Shown here piece by piece: positions 1-6,361 of a stretch of DNA of 39,378 nt. How positions within the stretch are numbered: position 1 is the stretch's first letter; the number at the start of each line of letters is the position of its first letter. Under the pieces are notes generated by a model. That model did not search any database. It saw only the letters and a list, made by a program, of their open reading frames with translations, and was not told the DNA's origin. A program made the translations under genes and the position numbers. The DNA is from Bacteroidales bacterium GP2 (GTDB taxonomy: Bacteria; Bacteroidota; Bacteroidia; Bacteroidales; Muribaculaceae), in assembly GCA_001701115.1 (NCBI GenBank), contig DAAJ01000015.1, positions 1 through 39,378 on the forward strand, written 5' to 3'.

Positions 1-53
1 TAGGACGCAAGATTTTCATTCTTGAAAGAGGAGTTCGATTCTCCTATGGGCTA
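1..53 (+). tRNA. tRNA-Glu (TTC), 5' end cut off by the window edge
   Basis: The visible part starts in the 3' strand of the D arm. The anticodon stem is CAAGA (8-12) paired with TCTTG (20-24) around the loop TTTTCAT, which puts the anticodon TTC at 15-17. The T arm is AGGAG/CTCCT (29-33, 41-45) around the loop TTCGATT. The 3' acceptor strand ATGGGCT (46-52) is followed by the discriminator A at 53. No CCA is encoded. The 5' acceptor strand lies outside the window, so the fold is confirmed for two arms only. Confidence 0.88.
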
Positions 54-75
54 CTTTTCCCCCTTTTATTTTTAT

Positions 76-120
76 GGTTGAAGGATGCGCCGTGAGGCGG
101 GGTCTTTCAGCTTTTTTTTT
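76..120 (+). terminator. intrinsic terminator after tRNA-Glu
   Basis: An imperfect GC-rich inverted repeat (about 77-92 against 95-111, arms reading GTTGAAGG.. and ..TCTTTCAGC) is followed by nine T at 112-120. It sits between the tRNA and the next gene and would end tRNA transcription. Confidence 0.6.
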
Positions 121-134
121 AATACCATCCCATT

Positions 135-920
135 ATGATTTCTAACGACATAAGATACCTTCTCGATTCTGAGGCTGCGCGCATAAACCGTCCGGAGTTT
201 ATTGCTGATGACCCAGTGCAGTTCCCGCATCGTTATGACAACCTTCGGGATATTGAAATAGCGTCACTTCTCTCCGCTTCTATAGCGTGGGGCAACCGTA
301 AGATGATTTGCCGCGATTGTGATAGGATGCTTGCGCTTATGGATAACGACCCTTACGCTTATGTGATGGATGAGGGCTATGAGGATTTGCCGGATGAGGT
401 GAATATACATCGCACTTTCTTTGGGCGTAATTTCAAGCATTTCCTTCGCGGTCTCAGGTCTATATACAAGGAGTGTGGGTCTCTGCAGGAGTTTGCGAGG
501 AAAATTGGGGCGCAACACTCAACTCACCCCTCATGGCATCTTGTCGCAGGCATGAATGCCCGGCTTGCCGAGGCAAATGGCGGGGTTGGAGATTCAAGAT
601 GCTTGCCCTTGAACCTTGACGCCACAGCGCTTAAGAGGGTCAATATGGCATTGAGGTGGCTTGTGCGTAATGACGGCATTGTGGATATGGGAGTGTGGGA
701 TGTGCTTACTCCGGCACAACTCTATATTCCGCTTGATGTGCATGTAGGCAATGTCGCACGCTCCCTCGGGCTTGTGGAGCGCAAGGCTAATGACCGGAAG
801 ACGGTGGAGCAGCTCACAGGTTTGCTGAGGGAGATTCGACCACATGATCCGGTTTTCTATGACTTTGCCCTGTTTGGCATAGGCATGGAGTCAAAGAAAA
901 CAACAGCTTGTGAAAAATAA
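135..920 (+). CDS. TIGR02757 (DUF2400) family protein
   Basis: The 261-residue protein has the length and layout of the TIGR02757/DUF2400 family, which is common in Bacteroidota and has no agreed function. Recognisable blocks are an N-terminal DPVQFPHRY segment, the IASLLSASIAWGNRKMI segment, and a C-terminal region with KRVNMALRWLVR, the Asp-rich VWDVLTPAQLYIPLDVHVG and a final FALFGIG. The last half recalls helix-hairpin-helix DNA glycosylase folds, but that relation is my inference. There is no signal peptide or membrane segment, so it is probably cytoplasmic. It stands alone, between the tRNA-Glu terminator and a convergent lipoprotein gene. The ATG at 135 is the only sensible start. Confidence 0.85.
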   Translation: MISNDIRYLLDSEAARINRPEFIADDPVQFPHRYDNLRDIEIASLLSASIAWGNRKMICRDCDRMLALMDNDPYAYVMDEGYEDLPDEVNIHRTFFGRNFKHFLRGLRSIYKECGSLQEFARKIGAQHSTHPSWHLVAGMNARLAEANGGVGDSRCLPLNLDATALKRVNMALRWLVRNDGIVDMGVWDVLTPAQLYIPLDVHVGNVARSLGLVERKANDRKTVEQLTGLLREIRPHDPVFYDFALFGIGMESKKTTACEK

Positions 921-956
921 AAAAATCCGCGGCATGGGCTCCTCCCACTGCCGCGG
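921..956 (-). terminator. intrinsic terminator of the lipoprotein gene
   Basis: CCGCGGCA (927-934) pairs with TGCCGCGG (949-956), and the stem continues with TGGG (935-938) against CCCA (944-947) around a five-base loop. Read on the minus strand, the hairpin is followed by an uninterrupted run of T (the A run just left of 927). It lies 30 bp past the stop of the lipoprotein gene and may also stop plus-strand readthrough from the gene before it. Confidence 0.82.
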
Positions 957-985
957 TATTTGCTTTCAATTGCTTGGATAGGAAT

Positions 986-1360
986 TTATTTCAAGGATTC
1001 GAGTTCCTTTTTCGCTTTCTCGAATTTTTTCTGGGTGTCTTCTGAAAATTTGTCCTGGTTGCCGTAAAGGTACATTGCAAATGCCATTGTGTAACCGGCA
1101 AGTTTCATATTGTCCTCTTGTGCAACAAATTCTTTCTGCTTCTCCTGGTCGTCGCCGATTTCCTTTGATTTCTCATGGAGGAGTTTTGATGCTGCAACGA
1201 GCTGGTCAATCATTTCGGTGTAGTCATCCTGGGTGAATTCAGTGCTGTTTTCAATCTTTGTGGCAAGTTCCTGGCAAACTTCCGGATTGTAGGATTTAGA
1301 ACCTGAGCAGGAGGCGAGTACGAGTACCGCTGCGATGAGTAAGAATTTTAGACACTTCAT
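986..1360 (-). CDS. small lipoprotein of unknown function
   Basis: This 124-residue protein begins with a short hydrophobic signal peptide ending in the lipobox LASC, so Cys18 is the predicted lipidated residue. The rest is mostly helical, rich in Lys, Glu and Gln, with a compact segment (EQAQ-like charged helices, one GYTMAFAMYLYGNQ stretch) and no enzyme motif I recognise. A minus-strand -7 box (TATCTTTG) reads at 1424-1417, but I found no good -33 partner. The gene is monocistronic, ending at a strong terminator. Lipidation and envelope location are inferred from the lipobox; the role is unknown. Confidence 0.8.
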   Translation of the reverse strand: MKCLKFLLIAAVLVLASCSGSKSYNPEVCQELATKIENSTEFTQDDYTEMIDQLVAASKLLHEKSKEIGDDQEKQKEFVAQEDNMKLAGYTMAFAMYLYGNQDKFSEDTQKKFEKAKKELESLK

Positions 1361-1496
1361 AGCTTACGTTTTTTATTGGATTTGTATGATTTTTATGATG
1401 TTGGCTAACTGTGGCGCAAAGATAGCACAAAAAGATAAATATTGATGTGTGCGGCAATTCAAATTGCAAAACCTAACATTTACATTTGCCTATGCG

Positions 1497-1526
1497 TTGT
1501 TTATCAAGAATCATTTTGTAATTTTG
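1497..1526 (+). promoter_or_regulatory. Bacteroidota-type promoter of the DUF1573/meaB run
   Basis: A -33 element TTG at 1497-1499, a 19-bp spacer and a -7 element TAATTTTG at 1519-1526 match the Bacteroides consensus. Transcription would begin near 1532, which rules out the upstream ATG at 1442 and leaves a leader of only about 10-20 bases. Confidence 0.72.
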
Positions 1527-1543
1527 AATCCAAACATATAACG

Positions 1544-1939
1544 ATGCAAAGTATGAAAAGAACATTGAGGCTGCTTGTCGCTCTGCTGATGGTGGCGATG
1601 CCGGTGGCAATGAGTGCCGGAGAGCCGACAATTGTGTTTAATTCCGTGTCCCATGACTTCGGCAACATAAAGGCTACAGGAGGAAATGTTACCTGCCAGT
1701 ACGAGTTTACCAACACAGGTGAAACGCCTCTTGTCATAGTTTCGGTAACTAACGGCGGATGCGGATGTACCACCCCTTCATTCCCCAAAGCTCCGGTTGC
1801 TCCCGGTAAAAAAGGGGTAATAAAAATCACTTTCAATCCTGCTGGAAGGAAAGGTGAGTTTAATCGTGAAGTGAAGGTGCGCACAAATGGCGAGCCGAAG
1901 CGTATAAGTCTGAAATTTAAAGGAGTAGTTATCCCATGA
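1544..1939 (+). CDS. exported DUF1573 domain protein, single domain
   Basis: After a signal peptide (basic MKRT, hydrophobic LLVALLMVAMPVAMSAG) comes one DUF1573 domain. It shows the family's features: the opening HDFGNI, the central NGGCGCTTPSFPKAPVAPG with its Cys-x-Cys, and the closing FNREVKVRTNG. DUF1573 domains have an Ig-like beta-sandwich fold related to ASPM/SPD-2/Hydin modules and are exported in Bacteroidota; their role is unknown. I place the start at 1544 because the promoter sits at 1497-1526; the ATG at 1553 is an equally good choice. The stop codon overlaps the start of the next, related gene (ATGA at 1936-1939), so the two are translationally coupled and probably work together. 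Confidence 0.85.
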   Translation: MQSMKRTLRLLVALLMVAMPVAMSAGEPTIVFNSVSHDFGNIKATGGNVTCQYEFTNTGETPLVIVSVTNGGCGCTTPSFPKAPVAPGKKGVIKITFNPAGRKGEFNREVKVRTNGEPKRISLKFKGVVIP

Positions 1940-3006
1940 AGCGTTTCTTTTCATTGGCGGCAGGTATTCTGGTCGCTATGGCTGCCGCGGCGCAGGGCTT
2001 TGTGTGGATTGACACTGTTCACGATTTCGGCTCGTTCAGCGAAGATTTAGGCTTGGTGAGGTGCACTTTCCGTGCTGTGAATGCCTCCGACAAGCCTATT
2101 GCGGTTGTCAGCGCAAGGGCTAATTGCGGATGCACGCATCCGGAATATCCAAAGGCGGCAATCCAGCCCGGAGACACATTGGAAGTTTCGGTGGCTTATG
2201 ATGCTAAGGGACGACCGGGACGGTTTGAGAAAAAAGTGTATGTGGATACAGGCGACGGCATCTCAACGACTTTGCGTGTAAAGGGCACTGTTATCGGGGC
2301 TCCTTCCTCCCTTACCGGACGTTATCCTGTTGATGCTGGAAAAGCGCGGTTCTCCACCACGGTCATCCCGTTTGGGGAAACCCTCAAAGGTCGGGTGGCA
2401 CAAGGCGTTGTGAAAGGCTACAATGGCACTCCGGATACAATTGTGCCGTCTGTGGACGGGCTTCCTAAATACATAGATGTGAATATCCGTCCGGAGAAAG
2501 TTCCCCCGGGTGAACAATTTGTTGTTTCGGCTACTGTCACTACTGACAGGTGCCAGCGTTGGGGATTTGTAACAGATTCTCTTTTTATTATTCCTGATGC
2601 AGGGAGCGATGTCAGGCTTCCGGTCTCTACTGTGGTTATAATACGTGAGGATTTCTCGCGGCTCACCCCAGGTCAGAGGGCTAAAGCGCCTCATGCGGTA
2701 ATTGACAACAAGTCGCTTGATTTCGGGCGCTTTGAAAGGACTACTGAGCCGTCGGTGCAGAAATTCACTATACGGAACAAGGGCGAGAATCCGCTCACCA
2801 TACGCGAAGTATCCTCACCGGACAAATCACTTAAAATAAAAGTGAGCGAAACAAAATTGAAGAAAAACAAGTCAGCGGAGGTGCAGGTGCGTTTTGACCC
2901 TGCGGCACTTGGCTCCGCCGAACTGCTGAATGCAAGAATAACAGTAATAACAAATGATCCTGACAACCCTGTGCAAATGGTTAGGGTGGTTGGGGAACCG
3001 CAATAA
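1936..3006 (+). CDS. exported protein with two DUF1573 domains
   Basis: The 356-residue product has a signal peptide ending near AAAAQG, then a DUF1573 domain (about residues 25-115, HDFGSF and ANCGCTHPEYPKAAIQPGD), a middle beta-rich region of unclear type, and a second related domain (about 258-355, LDFGRF, FTIRNKGENPLTI, ITNDPDNP). The second copy lacks the Cys-x-Cys of the first. It is coupled by an ATGA overlap to the single-domain paralogue upstream, and meaB follows 11 bp later. Tandem DUF1573 genes are common in Bacteroidales. The likely setting is periplasm or cell surface; no enzymatic residues are visible. Confidence 0.86.
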   Translation: MKRFFSLAAGILVAMAAAAQGFVWIDTVHDFGSFSEDLGLVRCTFRAVNASDKPIAVVSARANCGCTHPEYPKAAIQPGDTLEVSVAYDAKGRPGRFEKKVYVDTGDGISTTLRVKGTVIGAPSSLTGRYPVDAGKARFSTTVIPFGETLKGRVAQGVVKGYNGTPDTIVPSVDGLPKYIDVNIRPEKVPPGEQFVVSATVTTDRCQRWGFVTDSLFIIPDAGSDVRLPVSTVVIIREDFSRLTPGQRAKAPHAVIDNKSLDFGRFERTTEPSVQKFTIRNKGENPLTIREVSSPDKSLKIKVSETKLKKNKSAEVQVRFDPAALGSAELLNARITVITNDPDNPVQMVRVVGEPQ

Positions 3007-3017
3007 AGAATCACGCC

Positions 3018-4115
3018 ATGGACATGAATCATGTGGAAAACCAGGACTGCTACGCTGGTCTGACAGTTAATAGCGGAGTGGCTCAGCCCCCTTCCGTCAA
3101 TCCTTATCTCACCCGCCGTAAACGCAAACCGCTCCCATCTGTATCCGAAATGGTTGAGGGGATTGTGAAAGGCGATGTCACCATGCTCAGCCGTGCTGTC
3201 ACTATGGTAGAGAGCCTTAGCAGTGAGCATCAGGCAGTTGCTCAGGATGTTATTGAAAAATGCTTGCCGTATAGCGGCAATTCGCGCAGGATTGGCATTA
3301 CCGGGGTGCCCGGTGCTGGAAAGAGCACCTCTATAGATGTGTTCGGGCTTCATGTGCTTAAATCTGGCGGTAAACTTGCTGTGCTGGCAATCGACCCGTC
3401 GAGTGAACGCACCAAAGGGAGCATACTTGGCGATAAGACTCGAATGGAAAAGCTATCCATTCATCCCGGAGCCTTTATCCGTCCCAGCCCGTCTGGCGGT
3501 TCGCTCGGAGGTGTGGCTCGCAAGACCCGTGAAACGATTGTGCTATGCGAAGCGGCTGGCTACAATAACATTTTTGTGGAAACTGTCGGTGTAGGGCAGA
3601 GTGAGACTGCCGTGCACTCAATGGTTGATTTTTTCCTTCTGATCCAGCTTGCCGGCACCGGTGATGAATTGCAGGGGATAAAGCGAGGCATCATGGAGAT
3701 GGCAGACGGAATTGTTATCAATAAGGCGGACGGCGACAACATCGAGCGCGCTAACCTTGCAATGACGCAGTTCAAGAGTGCCCTGAGGCTTTTCCCCACT
3801 CCTGCGTCCGGATGGTCGCCTGAAGTTCTTACTTATTCCGGTTACTACGAACTTGGCATTGAAGAGGTATGGAAAATGATAGACAGCTATTTCGATTTTG
3901 TAAAGGCTAACGGCTATTTTGAGCTTAAGCGCGCCGAGCAGAGTCGTTTCTGGATGTATGAAACAATCAACGAAAGGCTGCATTCTCATTTCTACAATAA
4001 TCCTGAGGTGCAACGCCTTCTTGCCGCGGGAGAGAAGGAGATACTTGAAAACAGGCGCACATCTTTTGCTGCGGCAAAAACTGTGCTTGACCACTACTTC
4101 GACAACAAAGGCTGA
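3018..4115 (+). CDS. meaB: methylmalonyl-CoA mutase-associated GTPase MeaB
   Basis: MeaB is a G3E-type P-loop GTPase that protects and helps reload the B12-dependent methylmalonyl-CoA mutase, the enzyme of the succinate-propionate route used by Bacteroidales. The 365-residue protein shows the Walker A motif GVPGAGKST (about 96-104), the family segment ETVGVGQSE (about 188-196), the base-recognition motif NKAD (235-238), and the LAIDPSS and GDKTRM blocks in the expected order. The N-terminal 30 residues are variable; ATG at 3024 would also serve. No mutase gene is next to it in this window. It follows the DUF1573 pair by 11 bp and probably shares their transcript. Confidence 0.94.
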   Translation: MDMNHVENQDCYAGLTVNSGVAQPPSVNPYLTRRKRKPLPSVSEMVEGIVKGDVTMLSRAVTMVESLSSEHQAVAQDVIEKCLPYSGNSRRIGITGVPGAGKSTSIDVFGLHVLKSGGKLAVLAIDPSSERTKGSILGDKTRMEKLSIHPGAFIRPSPSGGSLGGVARKTRETIVLCEAAGYNNIFVETVGVGQSETAVHSMVDFFLLIQLAGTGDELQGIKRGIMEMADGIVINKADGDNIERANLAMTQFKSALRLFPTPASGWSPEVLTYSGYYELGIEEVWKMIDSYFDFVKANGYFELKRAEQSRFWMYETINERLHSHFYNNPEVQRLLAAGEKEILENRRTSFAAAKTVLDHYFDNKG

Positions 4116-4183
4116 CAGTTAACCGAACAATCATAGGGGCAGAGGCGTTGAATTTGCACAAAACGCTTCAATACAATTACCCT

Positions 4184-5131
4184 ATGAGAGCAGCTAACTA
4201 CAGACTTTCGACACCATACCGCGTCGCCCCGAAGACGCTTTCTTTCAAGGCTATGACGCCTGCCGATATTGACCGCACTGCATCGCTGATGAGGCTTGCG
4301 GGCACTCGCGCATGTGATTTTACAGTAGGAGGCATGTTTATGTGGGCGGACTGGTTCCGCTACAGGATGTGCATATTTGATGATACTCTTTTTGTGAAAG
4401 GGCTTGCTGAAAATGACCTCAGCAAAGTCGCATTCTCTTTGCCGGTCGGCAAAATGCCCCTCAGGGATTCAGTAAAGATGTTGCGCGAGTATTGCCGCCG
4501 CCACTCTATCCCTCTCATGCTTTCTGCTGTGCCGGAGGAGAGGCTTGAAGAACTCCGCGCCCTCGGAGCAACAAGGATTGAGGAGCTTCCTGCATGGGCT
4601 GACTACATCTACGACATCAATTCACTTTCCACATTCGCCGGAAAGAAGATGAATAAAAAGCGTAACCATATCAACCGCTTCATTGCCGAGCATCCCGATT
4701 ACACTCTTGAGCCGGTGACTGCGGCAAATATCCGGGAAGTAAAGGACTTTTTCAACTCGCTGGAACTTGCCGAGGGCAAATCTCTAATGGCTGAGTACGA
4801 CCGCTTGCAGGTGAGCGAGGTGCTTGACAATCTGGAAAAATATCCTTTTGAAGGTGTGGCTTTGAGAGTTCCCGGCAAGGGAATTGTGGCATTTGCCTTT
4901 GGTGAGGTATGCGGTGATACCCTCGTTGTACACATTGAAAAAATGGATCACAGCATCAACGGCGCGGGTGAGGTTATTTGCCGGGATTTTGCCGCATATA
5001 TGAAAAACCGTTATCCTCAGCTGCAATATGAAAACCGCGAGGATGATGCCGGTGACGAAGGTTTGCGCCAGGCAAAGCAAGCGCTTAACCCTGTTGCCCT
5101 GCTGAAGAAATACAACGTTATTTTTGATTAG
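4184..5131 (+). CDS. DUF2156 (GNAT-fold) protein
   Basis: The product (about 316 residues from ATG 4184) matches the DUF2156 family, a double GNAT-like fold related to the C-terminal domain of lysylphosphatidylglycerol synthases. Supporting blocks are the N-terminal FTVGGMFMWADWFRYRM, the YDINSLSTFAGKKMNKKRNHINRF segment in the middle (given here as the family's conserved K-rich stretch), and a C-terminal EDDAGDEGLRQAKQALNP. The family probably transfers an acyl or aminoacyl group, but the substrate is not known. A TTG at 4148 could extend the frame by 12 residues; ATG 4184 is preferred. It lies 68 bp after meaB, and its last 14 bp overlap the end of the convergent HxlR gene. Confidence 0.8.
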   Translation: MRAANYRLSTPYRVAPKTLSFKAMTPADIDRTASLMRLAGTRACDFTVGGMFMWADWFRYRMCIFDDTLFVKGLAENDLSKVAFSLPVGKMPLRDSVKMLREYCRRHSIPLMLSAVPEERLEELRALGATRIEELPAWADYIYDINSLSTFAGKKMNKKRNHINRFIAEHPDYTLEPVTAANIREVKDFFNSLELAEGKSLMAEYDRLQVSEVLDNLEKYPFEGVALRVPGKGIVAFAFGEVCGDTLVVHIEKMDHSINGAGEVICRDFAAYMKNRYPQLQYENREDDAGDEGLRQAKQALNPVALLKKYNVIFD

Positions 5132-5504
5132 TTTCCGCTGATTCCTCCGAGGAATTGCGGTGAGATATTATGGTCCTCATGTTTTGCTGCGCCCATTCGG
5201 TGAGTTGCAAGATAATGGGGACCAAGCTATGTCCTGTCTCGGAGAGCGAATATTCAACTCTCGGGGGCACCTCCTGATAGTATTTCCTGATAACAAGCCC
5301 GTCTGCTTCAAGTGTCCGCAGTGTGTTGGACAGTATCCTTGAAGATATGTCAGGAATCTTGCGTCCGAGTTCATTGTAGCGCACAGGCTCGTTTTCACTA
5401 AGGACAAGAATGACCAGAAGAGCCCATTTGTTGCCGAAGCGTGCAACTACATTTCTCACCGGACATATCTCTATAATTGAATTAAGTTGCTCTTTCTTTC
5501 TCAT
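5118..5504 (-). CDS. HxlR-family transcriptional regulator, divergent from the peptide locus
   Basis: The protein (128 residues from ATG 5504) is a winged helix-turn-helix regulator of the HxlR type. Visible blocks are CPVRNVVARFGNKWALLVILVL at the N-terminus, then the recognition region YNELGRKIPDISSRILSNTLRTLE, the wing DGLVIRKYYQEVPPRVEYSLSETGHSL, and a C-terminal dimer helix. I choose 5504 over 5573 because a complete minus-strand promoter lies at 5525-5555, downstream of the longer start. HxlR proteins often sense electrophiles, aldehydes or redox change and often repress a divergent oxidoreductase gene. Here it faces a small Cys-rich peptide gene and a maturation operon, with an inverted repeat between them. 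It is the likely regulator, by position. Confidence 0.9.
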   Translation of the reverse strand: MRKKEQLNSIIEICPVRNVVARFGNKWALLVILVLSENEPVRYNELGRKIPDISSRILSNTLRTLEADGLVIRKYYQEVPPRVEYSLSETGHSLVPIILQLTEWAQQNMRTIISHRNSSEESAETNQK

Positions 5505-5524
5505 GCTCTGCTTGCTTTCAGGCA

Positions 5525-5555
5525 CAAATTTACGTCTCATTGCCGACATTGCCAA
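5525..5555 (-). promoter_or_regulatory. promoter of the HxlR gene
   Basis: Read on the minus strand, TTG (5555-5553) is followed after 20 bp by TAAATTTG (5532-5525). The predicted transcript start near 5519 gives a leader of about 15 bases and fixes the start codon at 5504. Confidence 0.7.
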
Positions 5556-5619
5556 GAATAAAGCGGGAGTCATTTTTTATTATTTTTATTGTTTGGCGCA
5601 AATGGTTGTAAACCAGCAT

Positions 5620-5639
5620 AAGTAACTTTTATGTTACTT
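5620..5639. promoter_or_regulatory. perfect inverted repeat, candidate HxlR operator
   Basis: AAGTAAC (5620-5626) and GTTACTT (5633-5639) are perfect inverted copies separated by six bases. The repeat lies between the two divergent promoters, about 20 bp upstream of the -33 box of the peptide gene. A 7-bp palindromic arm is the size of site a homodimeric winged-helix protein binds. Binding is inferred, not shown. A weaker pair ACTAC/GTAGT (5655-5659, 5679-5683) flanks the promoter spacer. Confidence 0.5.
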
Positions 5640-5659
5640 GCATACGGTTTTGTAACTAC

Positions 5660-5690
5660 TTGATTCATAAAACATAATGTAGTAGATTTG
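5660..5690 (+). promoter_or_regulatory. promoter of the Ala-Cys-Gly repeat peptide gene
   Basis: TTG at 5660-5662, a 20-bp spacer and TAGATTTG at 5683-5690 match the Bacteroidota promoter consensus. Transcription would start near 5696, leaving an A/T-rich leader of about 33 bases before the ATG at 5729. Confidence 0.75.
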
Positions 5691-5728
5691 CGTTGAATAT
5701 ATATCTTTAAACCTAAAAAAGCAAAACA

Positions 5729-5902
5729 ATGAAACGTATCGCGAATTATGTGGTGAAGCACACCGCCCAGTCTTATCTTTGTGCAAAAGAAGAAACAGAG
5801 AAACCCTCTGGAGCATGTGGCTCTGCATGTGGCGCAGGTGATGAAAAGCCCGAACCCAAACCCGCTGCTTGCGGCTCTGCTTGTGGTGCAGGTGAGAAAT
5901 AA
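5729..5902 (+). CDS. putative RiPP precursor peptide with ACGSACGAG repeats
   Basis: This 57-codon gene is easily missed. The N-terminal part (residues 1-28) is a plausible leader, helical and polar, starting MKRIANYVVKHTAQSYLC and ending in an acidic EETEK stretch. The C-terminal part holds ACGSACGAG at 29-37 and again at 47-55, separated by a DEKPEPKPA linker, and ends in EK. Cysteines are at 18, 30, 34, 48 and 52. It has its own strong promoter, is followed by a terminator hairpin, and lies just before a cupin gene and a radical SAM/SPASM gene. That is the usual plan of a modified-peptide locus. I recall a named but biochemically uncharacterised 'ACGX-repeat' peptide family paired with a radical SAM/SPASM protein; this looks like a member. 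The modification and the final product are unknown. Confidence 0.85.
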   Translation: MKRIANYVVKHTAQSYLCAKEETEKPSGACGSACGAGDEKPEPKPAACGSACGAGEK

Positions 5903-5923
5903 GCATTTCAAAAACTGAATGTG

Positions 5924-5964
5924 GCTCCGGTGTGTCAGGTGTCTGTTGCACCGGAGCTTTCTTT
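5924..5964 (+). terminator. intrinsic terminator between peptide gene and maturation genes
   Basis: GCTCCGGTG (5924-5932) pairs perfectly with CACCGGAGC (5949-5957) over a 16-base loop, followed by TTTCTTT (5958-5964). It lies 22 bp past the peptide stop and 15 bp before the cupin start, in the same transcription unit. Partial termination here would give much more peptide mRNA than enzyme mRNA, as in other modified-peptide operons. Confidence 0.8.
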
Positions 5965-5978
5965 AAAATTCCCTGTGA

Positions 5979-6356
5979 ATGTCACAAAAATCAGAACTCG
6001 AAGATACCGGAATCGTTTCAGTGAAACTTGCTGAAACATCTGTGGCATGGAACGGCAGCCCGTTGCCACATTATCCTGACGGCGAGCCGGTGATATCCAT
6101 ATACCGGTATGTATTTCCGCCCCACACAGTCACCAATCCACATTACCATAAAATTATAAACTGCGGAGTGGTGCTTAGTGGCACTGTCACAATAGTAAAT
6201 GAGGATGGGTCTTATCATGATTTCCATGCCGGGGAGGCACTTGTGGAAACAGATGGAGAAATACATCATGGAGAGAACAGGGGAGATGTTGATGCGGTAG
6301 TGATAATGTTTTATGCGGGTGACGGTAAAACCCCGTTGTCAATTCCGGCAAAGTAA
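5979..6356 (+). CDS. small single-domain cupin protein
   Basis: The 125-residue protein is one cupin barrel. Motif 1 is reduced to HYH (55-57) followed by GVVLSGTVTI, with Asn61 where the usual metal-binding Glu stands. Motif 2 is the GEALVETDGEIHHGEN segment with His96/His97. So three His ligands are present but the Glu is not, and metal type or binding is uncertain. It lies 15 bp after the terminator of the peptide gene and 5 bp before the radical SAM gene. A role in peptide modification, product binding or sensing is possible by position only. It could also be a small-molecule-binding protein with no catalytic function. Confidence 0.85.
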   Translation: MSQKSELEDTGIVSVKLAETSVAWNGSPLPHYPDGEPVISIYRYVFPPHTVTNPHYHKIINCGVVLSGTVTIVNEDGSYHDFHAGEALVETDGEIHHGENRGDVDAVVIMFYAGDGKTPLSIPAK

Positions 6357-6361
6357 CGGGT

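Noticed and set aside
1442..1543. Upstream in-frame ATG that would extend the first DUF1573 protein by 34 residues
   Set aside because: The promoter at 1497-1526 lies inside the extension, and the extension would bury the signal peptide.
2691..3353. Minus-strand 220-codon frame across the DUF1573/meaB junction
   Set aside because: It is antisense to two well-recognised genes and has no domain or promoter of its own.
5570..5951. Two minus-strand open frames covering the peptide gene
   Set aside because: The plus frame has a complete promoter, repeats with synonymous differences and a terminator; the minus frames have none of these.
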